Shown here in pieces: positions 7,760 to 14,989 of a stretch of DNA of 64,000 nt. This DNA is from Flavobacterium zepuense (GTDB lineage Bacteria; Bacteroidota; Bacteroidia; Flavobacteriales; Flavobacteriaceae). Position 1 is the first letter of the stretch. The number at the start of each line of letters is the position of its first letter. The notes under the pieces were generated by a model, which worked only from the letters and a program-made list of their open reading frames with translations, was not told the DNA's origin and made no database searches. Position numbers and translations under genes: made by a program. Location of the stretch: the NCBI RefSeq assembly GCF_007097145.1, contig NZ_VJVZ01000008.1:124001-188000 (forward strand). The letters run 5' to 3'.

Positions 7760-10700
7760 TTATCTTGTAGTAATCATCTTATGCCTTGGCAGGTTGATCT
7801 CCTGTTCCTGGGGATACGGCTCCCGGTGGGTCATTGATACATCCTCACGCAGCTTTTCCTGTGTGCGAGAACTCTCGGCATCACTCTCCCTATAGCGCGG
7901 GTCAGAAATGAAAGGCATCTTTTCCATTTTGGATATGGTGATGGTTGGAAAATGATAATCCACTTCCACTGTACCCAAAAGCAAATAACAGCCCCCGCCT
8001 TTAAAAGGATATTCTTTAAGGCTATTTGTAAAATGTGCTGTATCGAAGAATTCTCCGTTTGCATCGATCCAGGTACCGAAATACATGGCACCCATCTTGG
8101 TCGGCACATGTTTGCGCGATACTAAGTAGGCCAACATTTTAACCTGCTTTTTATGGTGCTGTACAAGGTCGCATGCCTTAACGTCGCCCCGGTATGATGT
8201 TTTAAGCAGGTTAAAGGGCGTCACCGATACCGGGAAGCCCAGCAGTTCAATTTCATCGAAGGCATCCTCATAGGGAGAGCGTAAGAGTATCGGGAGTTCG
8301 TAGTGCTGTACGGCATAAGGGAACAGCATCGGCCCGATGCTTTTTGGGGTAAAACGTAGCATTATCCTGCGGGCGGTCACCAGCAATTCATTTTTCGTTT
8401 TTCCCGTAAAACGAAATGCACCAATATAAATCAGCAGCTGCACCCCTTCAATACCGATGGGTATCCGGTAGATAAACTCCTCCAATGACGAATAGTCACC
8501 ATGCCCCTCACGCTCCGTAACAATATTTTGTGCTACTTCTTTTTGCAATCCCTGTAAATGCATAAATCCTAAGTACACATTTTTGCCATATAAAGTGGTT
8601 TCAATCTCGCTTTTGTTCACACAGGGATTGTGTATCCGGGCGCCGGACATGCGTGCCTCATGTACATAGACTTCGGTACGGTAAAACCCGCCTTGGTTAT
8701 TGATGACCGCTACCATAAATTCAATAGGATAATGCACCTTGAGGTACAGGCTTTGGTAGCTTTCCACAGCATAGGATGCGGAGTGCGCCTTACAAAACGA
8801 ATAGCCGGCAAAGGATTCGATCTGCCGGTAAATTTCCTGGCTCAACTGTTCAGGATGTCCCTGCCGCGCACAACATTCAAAGAAATTATCCTTTACCTTT
8901 TGTAATGCCTCTTTGGAGCGGCCTTTACCACTCATGGCGCGTCGCAGGATGTCACCATCGGCCGCTGGAAGCCCGCCATAATGCAGGGCAATCTTTATAA
9001 CGTCCTCCTGGTATACCATAATACCATAGGTTTCGCCGAGCTGCTCTTCAAATACGGGATGGAAATACTCGAACTTATCAGGACAATTATGGCGGATGAT
9101 GTACTCCCTCATCATCCCTGATTGCGCTACGCCGGGGCGAATGATGGAAGAAGCCGCCACCAGTACTTTATAGTTATCACACTTGAGCCTCCTTAACAAC
9201 CCGCGCATGGCAGGACTTTCAATATAAAAGCAGCCGATGGTATTACCACGCCCTAAGTACTCATTGCAGGTGGCTTCATCTTTTGAAATGGAAGTGTCGC
9301 GGATATTGATATCGATGCCACGGTTCTTTTTTACCAGCTTGGCGGCATCATCAATATGCCCGATCCCCCTTTGGGAAAGGATATCAAATTTCTCAAAGCC
9401 TATTTCCTCGGCAACATGCATATCAAATTGTACGATCGGAAAACCTTTCGGAGGCATTTCGAGTGCCGTAAAATCGGTAATGGGCTCTTCTGAAATGATG
9501 ATGCCACAGGAGTGCATGGAACGCTGGTTGGGGTATTTCTCCATCATCATCCCGTATTTGTGTATCTGCCTGACGATCTCGTTTTTGTCGTGCTGGTCCA
9601 TGGAAGTGCCTGAGAGTTTGTCGAGTTCTTCCTTTGGGCGCCCAAAGACCTTGCCCACTTCACGGAAAATGGACTTGTATTTGAATTCCACATTGGTACC
9701 GCAAAAGGCAACGTGTTCGCGTCCGTACCGGGTGAAAATATATTCGAGGATCGTATCGCGCTCTTTCCAGGACCAGTCAATATCAAAATCGGGCGGGCTT
9801 TTACGGTTCAGGTTCAGAAAGCGCTCAAAATACAGGTCGAGTTCCAAAGGGCAGATATCGGTAATACCCAGGCAGTAGGCAATGATGCTGTTGGCACCAC
9901 TGCCGCGCCCGATATGCAGAAAACCCATGGAGTTGCTGTAACGGATAATATCCCAGGTAATCAGGAAGTACCCACTAAATTCGAGTTCATGGATGACTTT
10001 AAGTTCCTTCTCGATGCGCTGTTCTGCATCAACATTTCCTTTGCCATACCTTTTTAACAGGCCTTGTTTAGCCAGGCGGGTCAGAAGTTGCAGGTCGGTA
10101 TCCCTGTTTGCGGTATAGTGCTTTTTATTACGGGGTACTTTGAATTCATATATAAAATGGCAGCTGTCCATTAGCCTTTTTGTATTAGCAATAATGGTAG
10201 GGTACTGGCTATACGTTTCAAGTAGGTCACTTTCATGCACCATTACCTCGCCCGGAGAACAATAGTCCAAAGGGGTGAGCTTGCTTCCGAGGGTATTCAG
10301 GTCAATGGCCCGCAGGATTCGGTGCAGGTTGTATTCCTGCTTATCCCGAAAAGTAACGGGATGCAATACGACCATTTTATCCAGCTTTGACTGCCATTCG
10401 GAACGTATCAGCATTGAGAGGTTTTCAGGGCGGATGCCTATGTATTCATTATCCCTCAGCATCTCAGGGATGTTATCAACAGGATATATTACAACGACGT
10501 TTTCAAAATCCGGCGCAGCAAGTGGCAATACCGTCCCCGCAAGGTTATGCTGTGTGCGCAACCGGTTGATCTCCCCAAGGCCTGTGCGGTTTTTAGCCAG
10601 TGCGATATAATGCAGCCGGTTCTCATGGCGCAGTTCCATCCCGACGATTGCCTTAATGCTTGCTTCGTTACACAGCCTGTAAAATTCATAGATGCCGGTT

Positions 10701-10822
10701 ACCGTATTGATGTCGGTAAGCGCCATACTCGTTACCCCACAGGCGGCTGCAAGCAGGATGAGTTCTGCTACCGGAATCGTACCGTAGCGCAGGGAGTGGA
10801 AAGAGTGGCAGTTCAGGTACAT
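7760..10822 (-). CDS. dnaE2: Error-prone DNA polymerase III alpha subunit (DnaE/ImuC type)
   Basis: A C-family polymerase of 1020 residues, shorter than the replicative DnaE (about 1150 or more), as is usual for accessory copies. The N-terminal PHP domain begins NCHSFHSLRYG; the palm carries PPDFDIDWSW with the first catalytic aspartates; GRGSGANSIIAYCLG, MHSCGIIIS, the later FDILSQRGIGHIDDA and FCKAHSASYA are conserved blocks of the family. The C-terminal OB-fold region is present but short. It starts 1 base after the Y-family polymerase gene and is controlled with it. Such pairs replicate damaged DNA and raise mutation rates; in Bacteroidota they often ride on mobile elements. The exact subfamily (DnaE2/ImuC versus element-borne DnaE) is not certain. 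Confidence 0.85.
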   Translation of the reverse strand: MYLNCHSFHSLRYGTIPVAELILLAAACGVTSMALTDINTVTGIYEFYRLCNEASIKAIVGMELRHENRLHYIALAKNRTGLGEINRLRTQHNLAGTVLPLAAPDFENVVVIYPVDNIPEMLRDNEYIGIRPENLSMLIRSEWQSKLDKMVVLHPVTFRDKQEYNLHRILRAIDLNTLGSKLTPLDYCSPGEVMVHESDLLETYSQYPTIIANTKRLMDSCHFIYEFKVPRNKKHYTANRDTDLQLLTRLAKQGLLKRYGKGNVDAEQRIEKELKVIHELEFSGYFLITWDIIRYSNSMGFLHIGRGSGANSIIAYCLGITDICPLELDLYFERFLNLNRKSPPDFDIDWSWKERDTILEYIFTRYGREHVAFCGTNVEFKYKSIFREVGKVFGRPKEELDKLSGTSMDQHDKNEIVRQIHKYGMMMEKYPNQRSMHSCGIIISEEPITDFTALEMPPKGFPIVQFDMHVAEEIGFEKFDILSQRGIGHIDDAAKLVKKNRGIDINIRDTSISKDEATCNEYLGRGNTIGCFYIESPAMRGLLRRLKCDNYKVLVAASSIIRPGVAQSGMMREYIIRHNCPDKFEYFHPVFEEQLGETYGIMVYQEDVIKIALHYGGLPAADGDILRRAMSGKGRSKEALQKVKDNFFECCARQGHPEQLSQEIYRQIESFAGYSFCKAHSASYAVESYQSLYLKVHYPIEFMVAVINNQGGFYRTEVYVHEARMSGARIHNPCVNKSEIETTLYGKNVYLGFMHLQGLQKEVAQNIVTEREGHGDYSSLEEFIYRIPIGIEGVQLLIYIGAFRFTGKTKNELLVTARRIMLRFTPKSIGPMLFPYAVQHYELPILLRSPYEDAFDEIELLGFPVSVTPFNLLKTSYRGDVKACDLVQHHKKQVKMLAYLVSRKHVPTKMGAMYFGTWIDANGEFFDTAHFTNSLKEYPFKGGGCYLLLGTVEVDYHFPTITISKMEKMPFISDPRYRESDAESSRTQEKLREDVSMTHREPYPQEQEINLPRHKMITTR

Positions 10823-10823
10823 A

Positions 10824-11987
10824 TTAAATAGCTTTAGGTTTCAGGAAGGCACCGTTGCAGCGCATCACGGCATTGGCGCCAAAACGGTTTTTGATCTTGT
10901 CCATAGCCTGATAGAGCGACATCATTTCGACCGTATCTTCAAACATATTGATCTGGTAGGTACCGCGTACCAGCCCGCTAAAGCGCACGCCGACAAGGCG
11001 CAGGCTCATGCGGCGATGGTACAGCTTTTCAAAAAGTTCCAAAACGGCCTTTGTCAGGGTATGGTCCGCAGAGGTATAATCAAGGGCAACCTGCCGGGTT
11101 TCGGTATCAAAATTGGAATACCGGATCTTAACTGTTACTGTCGATGTTAACCAGTTCTCCTGCCGTAGCTGGTAGGCCAATTTTTCGACCATGCCACAGA
11201 ATACAGCGCGCAGGAAATGCAAGTCGGTGGTATCCTGGTGAAAAGTGTCCTCAGTGGAAAGTGATTTACGTTCGCGGTGGGGCTCTACGGGTGTGTTGTC
11301 GATCCCGTTGGCTTTTTTCCAGAGTTCCATTCCGTTTTTGCCGATCATCTCCTGCAAGACCTGTCCCGGCATTTCAGCAAGGGTTTGTATGTTGCGGATA
11401 CCAATACGGGATAACAACGTAAAGGTGGCGTTACCGACCATAGGAATCTTGCGGATGGAAAGCGGGTTAAGGAACTGTTGTACCTGTTGACCCGATATTT
11501 CAAGGTTGCCCTTTGGCTTGCCCTCACCGGTCGCGATCTTGGAAACGGTTTTGTTCACTGATAAGGCAAAGCTGATCGGCAGGCCGGTTTCATGGGTCAC
11601 TTTCGCTGCCAGCTCATTCGTCCACTTGTAGGCACCATGGAACCTGTCCATCCCGGTAATATCCAGGTAGTGCTCGTCAATGGATGCCTTCTCAACGATA
11701 GGTGCTTTTTCTTCTATAATTTGGGTTACGGTATTGGAATAACGGGAAAACAATTCCATATCGCCCTTTACAATTTTTGCTTCCGGACAAAGCCTTAGCG
11801 CCATTTTGATGGGCATGGCCGAGCGCACGCCAAAACGGCGTGCCTCATAGGAGCAGGACGCCACCACGCCACGGTCGCCACCGCCAACAATAAGGGGAAT
11901 CCCTTCCAAATCAGAGTTTTGTAGCCTTACGCAGGATACGAAAAAGGTGTCCAGGTCCATATGCACAATCGAGCGTTCCATAATCAA
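10824..11987 (-). CDS. dinB: Y-family DNA polymerase (Pol IV/DinB-like)
   Basis: Contains the Y-family signatures: VHMDLDTFFVSC with the first catalytic Asp, CSYEARRFGVRSAMP, and EKASIDEHYLDITG with the SIDE acidic pair, followed by FALSVNKTVSKIATGEGKP and the helix-hairpin-helix IRKIPMVGNATFTLLSRIGI. The little-finger domain follows (LRAVFCGMVEKLAYQLRQ...). At 387 residues it is of normal DinB length. A second ATG two codons in (MERSIVHMD) is an equally good start. It is the first gene of the minus-strand pair with dnaE and is divergent from the XRE-S24 regulator, whose likely operators lie in the 81-base gap. Its role is lesion bypass, probably together with the DnaE-type polymerase. Confidence 0.88.
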   Translation of the reverse strand: MIMERSIVHMDLDTFFVSCVRLQNSDLEGIPLIVGGGDRGVVASCSYEARRFGVRSAMPIKMALRLCPEAKIVKGDMELFSRYSNTVTQIIEEKAPIVEKASIDEHYLDITGMDRFHGAYKWTNELAAKVTHETGLPISFALSVNKTVSKIATGEGKPKGNLEISGQQVQQFLNPLSIRKIPMVGNATFTLLSRIGIRNIQTLAEMPGQVLQEMIGKNGMELWKKANGIDNTPVEPHRERKSLSTEDTFHQDTTDLHFLRAVFCGMVEKLAYQLRQENWLTSTVTVKIRYSNFDTETRQVALDYTSADHTLTKAVLELFEKLYHRRMSLRLVGVRFSGLVRGTYQINMFEDTVEMMSLYQAMDKIKNRFGANAVMRCNGAFLKPKAI

Positions 11988-11990
11988 TCC

Positions 11991-12059
11991 ATTTTGTACG
12001 GTACAAAATTAGGATAGATATTCCCAAATTAGTTTATATTTGTCGGGATTAATAATCCC
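11991..12059. promoter_or_regulatory. Divergent promoter with two palindromes, likely S24-regulator operators
   Basis: The gap between dinB and the regulator holds a perfect 19-base palindrome, ATTTTGTACGGTACAAAAT (11991-12009), and a second one, GGGATTAATAATCCC (12045-12059), directly before the regulator start. TATATTTG (12035-12042) resembles the Bacteroidota -7 element TAnnTTTG pointing to the regulator. Either palindrome could bind the XRE-S24 protein, giving autorepression and damage-induced release of the polymerases. This is inferred from position and symmetry. Confidence 0.6.
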
Positions 12060-12068
12060 AAAACGCTT

Positions 12069-12833
12069 ATGTCTTTATTCTCTGACAATATCAGGCACCT
12101 CCGAATGAAAAAAGATGTCTCGCAGGAAATCGTTGCCGAGAGCCTCTTTATTTCGCGTGATATCCTTGCTAAATATGAGCAGGGAAAGTCTCAGGCTCCT
12201 TATGAAAACCTCATAAAACTGTCACGGTATTACCACGTCAGCATCGATTTACTATTAACCGTAGATATCCGTAAAATCGATATGGACGGGCTTATCAAAC
12301 TTGACGATAACCGAATTGTACTTCCCATTACCGTTGACCAGAATGGCGGGAACCTTATTGAGATTATCCCACAAAAAGCAAAGGCGGGTTATCTAAGTGG
12401 TTATAGCGACCCGGAATTTATTGAAAGCCTGCAGCATATTGCATTGCCATTTTTACGCAATGGTAAATACCGTGCATTTCCCATTGAGGGCCGTTCCATG
12501 CCGCCATTCCAGGAAGGCAGCTTTATTGTCGGTGAATACGTCGAGCATTTAGAACATATTAAAGATGGCCACACGTATATCATGCTTACAAAAAATGACG
12601 GCATTGTCTACAAGCGTGTTTTCAGGAAGGGTAAAAAGTTTATGTTCCATTCTGATAACCCGGATTTTGAACCTTATGAGGTTACCCCTTCACAAATCCT
12701 CGAAGCCTGGAAATATGCCTGCGGGTTTACTACTACCGAATATGAACCTGATAATATTCCCCACGACACTGTAAAAAATTTATTATTAGAACTAAAAAGG
12801 GATGTTAGCATTCTTAAGAATAAAATTCAGTAG
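12069..12833 (+). CDS. LexA-like repressor: XRE HTH plus S24 self-cleaving peptidase
   Basis: The N-terminal XRE helix-turn-helix (about 6-65, FSDNIRHLRMKKDVSQEIVAE, ending IDLLL) is followed by an S24 peptidase domain. Its expected parts are visible: cleavage site Ala106-Gly107 in KAKAGYLSGY, catalytic Ser143 in GRSMPPF and Lys182 in GIVYKRVF. Proteins of this type repress damage-response genes and cleave themselves when activated by RecA-ssDNA. It is divergent from dinB and dnaE and most likely represses them. The C-terminus is a short coiled-coil tail. The start sits 9 bases after the GGGATT palindrome, which fits autoregulation. Confidence 0.85.
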   Translation: MSLFSDNIRHLRMKKDVSQEIVAESLFISRDILAKYEQGKSQAPYENLIKLSRYYHVSIDLLLTVDIRKIDMDGLIKLDDNRIVLPITVDQNGGNLIEIIPQKAKAGYLSGYSDPEFIESLQHIALPFLRNGKYRAFPIEGRSMPPFQEGSFIVGEYVEHLEHIKDGHTYIMLTKNDGIVYKRVFRKGKKFMFHSDNPDFEPYEVTPSQILEAWKYACGFTTTEYEPDNIPHDTVKNLLLELKRDVSILKNKIQ

Positions 12834-13038
12834 TTACTACAGGAGCACAACTCATCGCCTTTTGTTGACAAAAGGAACTGACATGTGATAGATTGTTTTT
12901 GAATGCTTTTGGCGTGTTTGTGCTGCTAAAATATCGGTTTATAAAATATACCTTGGCTTTATAATTATCAATTCTGCCGGTCGTAAAACTTAGCTATTGT
13001 GTATGAGTTTTGCGCTGGTTGAACATAAAACTAGGGAT

Positions 13039-13476
13039 ATGAGATTTTTAGCATTGTTTAAAAAGGTAATCATCGAATTAGTCTGTTTATCTTACATCTT
13101 ACTATTTGTTTACGCGGCTACCAGTAAATTGATAGACTACGAGAATTTCACTGTTCAACTGGGACAATCGCCTATGTTAAGTGCCCTGGCCGAATGGATT
13201 GCCCCAATAATACTCGTAAGTGAATTTTTATTGTCCATACTCCTTTTATTTCCCAAGTATCGCCTGTTTGCACTTTACGCCGCTTTTTCACTGATGGTCA
13301 TGTTTACGACCTACATTTCGATAATCCTCCATTACGCATCCTATGTTCCGTGTTCCTGTGGTGGCATACTTGAAAAAATGGGTTGGTCAGAGCACCTGTA
13401 CTTTAATATATTCTTTATACTCCTTGCTATAACAGGAGTACTTTTCTATCCACCAACTCAAAAATCAGTAATATGA
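13039..13476 (+). CDS. MauE/DoxX-like redox-associated membrane protein
   Basis: Four hydrophobic segments (YILLFVYAATSKLIDY, LAEWIAPIILVSEFLLSILL, LFALYAAFSLMVMFTTYISII and FNIFFILLAITGVLFY) and a CSCGGILEKMGW motif after the third match MauE/DoxX-type membrane proteins, where a CxC pair may serve in disulfide transfer. The frame is also open from ATG codons at 12997 and 13003; 13039 (MRFLALFKK) is chosen because it gives a normal cytoplasmic start just before the first helix, but this is not certain. The next gene overlaps its end by 4 bases. Its likely job is to supply reducing or oxidising power for the cysteine-containing secreted peptide downstream; that is an inference. Confidence 0.65.
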   Translation: MRFLALFKKVIIELVCLSYILLFVYAATSKLIDYENFTVQLGQSPMLSALAEWIAPIILVSEFLLSILLLFPKYRLFALYAAFSLMVMFTTYISIILHYASYVPCSCGGILEKMGWSEHLYFNIFFILLAITGVLFYPPTQKSVI

Positions 13477-14576
13477 CCATTAAGAGAGTTATAGTATTGG
13501 GGCTTCTTGCATTTTTTAGTGCAACAACTACTATCGGATTGTATCTGCTTTCAAAAGATTTGATACAAACCGAGGGGACATTTATCCGCAGTTTTCCACC
13601 ACATCCAGCGGAGTTTGATAAGCAACTTGATATACATTATAATTCCTATTATTTTGCGGGGTACGACAAAGGGATACTCTATTTAGGGAATTATACTGCA
13701 CCTCTTGTAGTAACTGCTATTGATACATCGCTTATTTACTCACAAGAATATAGGATTCAGCCTGAATCAAGCAATTTTACTTTTAAATCCCTTCAGCTGC
13801 GGGTCAATCCACCATACTTTTATTTGAGTGACGGTACAGTTCCCTGCATATATGGAGGAAAGATAAATAACTGGAAAGCAGGTTTATTAATGAGCGACCT
13901 TGCGTACTTTACTTTATTGGAGCCTGTTGATTCTACACGATTTGTTTTACGGTCGAATAAAAGTAATACCGGCGAAAATATTCTTGGGACTTTCGATCTT
14001 CGAAAAGAAGATAAATTAAAATTGGCTGAAAACCTTTTAGAGAAGCAGTCTGACGGCGACGGCATATTTGACACGGATGGGACACTTTTGTACAGCAAAG
14101 CGACATCCAAAATCATCTATGTGTACCATTATCGAAACCAATTTGTGGTCGCTGATAAACAAGCCAAACTACTTTACAGAGGGCATACGATAGATACAAC
14201 TACCAAAGCCCAGATTAAGGTCGCACATATTGAGAAAGGCAATCAATTAAAAATGTACGCACCGCCACTTACTGTCAATGCCCATACAGCCATATGTGAG
14301 GATCTGCTGTTTATACATTCAACTTTACGGGGAAAGTACGATAATATCAAGCACTGGTCTAATGCATCAACGATTGACGTTTATAATGTAACCTCAGGGG
14401 ATTATGTAATGAGTTTCTATATCCCAAAATTAAAAGATGCATCCCTCAGGAATTTCATTGTCACGCCAACCCAGATCTTTGTATTAATTGAAAATCAGTT
14501 GATGTCGTATACCATATCGAATACTTTACAAAAAGAACTACTGAAAGCGAAGCGGAATACCGCATTAAATCAGTAA
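13473..14576 (+). CDS. Exported or membrane-anchored propeller-like protein of unknown function
   Basis: One N-terminal hydrophobic segment (VIVLGLLAFFSATTTIGLYLL) should export or anchor it. The remaining 340 residues consist of repeated short beta-strand units (for example YYFAGYDKGILYLGNY, PPYFYLSDGTVPCIYGG, IIYVYHYRNQFVVADKQ, TQIFVLIENQLMSYTI), the pattern of a beta-propeller. It is coupled to the MauE-like gene by a 4-base overlap and is followed after 76 bases by a DUF6520 peptide gene. In flavobacteria, such MauE-propeller-peptide sets recur, but I know of no assigned function. No catalytic motif is visible. Confidence 0.6.
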   Translation: MTIKRVIVLGLLAFFSATTTIGLYLLSKDLIQTEGTFIRSFPPHPAEFDKQLDIHYNSYYFAGYDKGILYLGNYTAPLVVTAIDTSLIYSQEYRIQPESSNFTFKSLQLRVNPPYFYLSDGTVPCIYGGKINNWKAGLLMSDLAYFTLLEPVDSTRFVLRSNKSNTGENILGTFDLRKEDKLKLAENLLEKQSDGDGIFDTDGTLLYSKATSKIIYVYHYRNQFVVADKQAKLLYRGHTIDTTTKAQIKVAHIEKGNQLKMYAPPLTVNAHTAICEDLLFIHSTLRGKYDNIKHWSNASTIDVYNVTSGDYVMSFYIPKLKDASLRNFIVTPTQIFVLIENQLMSYTISNTLQKELLKAKRNTALNQ

Positions 14577-14652
14577 ACATTATACCGGCCAGTATCAGGA
14601 TTTAGATCGAAAACCTGTAAAAGAGTAGATCAACAACTTTAATTCTTTTATT

Positions 14653-14922
14653 ATGAAAAATTTATTTTTAAAAAAAATGCTGCCAGTAGCAGTATTTTTG
14701 TTAGGCATTTTTGGAGCATTTACCACAATGTCAATGCAGGATGCTGATGTTGTAACAGCACCTAAAACTGGTTGGCATGCCAATGCTGCCGGCCAACCCT
14801 GTATGGTTGAACTTACCTGCTCTGATATACCGGGACAGGTCTGTAGGGCGAGTTATCCTAACGGCCTGATTGCCTATGACAAGCCGACAGGTTGTGTAAC
14901 TGCGGTATTCCGACCATTGTAA
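14653..14922 (+). CDS. Small secreted DUF6520-like peptide
   Basis: An 89-residue protein with a clear signal peptide (MKNLFLKKMLPVAVFLLGIFG, then AFTTMSMQ) and a short mature part containing four cysteines (PCMVELTC, GQVCRASY, TGCVTAV). This fits the DUF6520 family of flavobacterial secreted peptides. Cysteine spacing suggests two disulfides, in keeping with the MauE-like redox membrane protein two genes upstream. It is followed by a strong terminator. The role is unknown; a peptide handled by the envelope proteins around it (propeller, SusC/D, S9 peptidase) is possible but not shown. Confidence 0.65.
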   Translation: MKNLFLKKMLPVAVFLLGIFGAFTTMSMQDADVVTAPKTGWHANAAGQPCMVELTCSDIPGQVCRASYPNGLIAYDKPTGCVTAVFRPL

Positions 14923-14938
14923 TTATTTTTTAAGTATA

Positions 14939-14978
14939 GAGGCGGTGTATTGAACTATCAGTACACCGCCTCTTTTTA
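14939..14978. terminator. Intrinsic terminator between converging DUF6520 and S9 peptidase genes
   Basis: GAGGCGGTGTA (14939-14949) pairs perfectly with TACACCGCCTC (14962-14972), followed by TTTTT. It ends the plus-strand MauE-DUF6520 unit and may also serve the minus-strand SusCD-S9 unit, which ends at 14990. Confidence 0.85.
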
Positions 14979-14989
14979 TGATTCCAATA

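Noticed and set aside
9237..9878. Long ORF antisense to dnaE (213 residues)
   Set aside because: Shadow of the GC-richer dnaE frame; serine/phenylalanine-rich and without family features.
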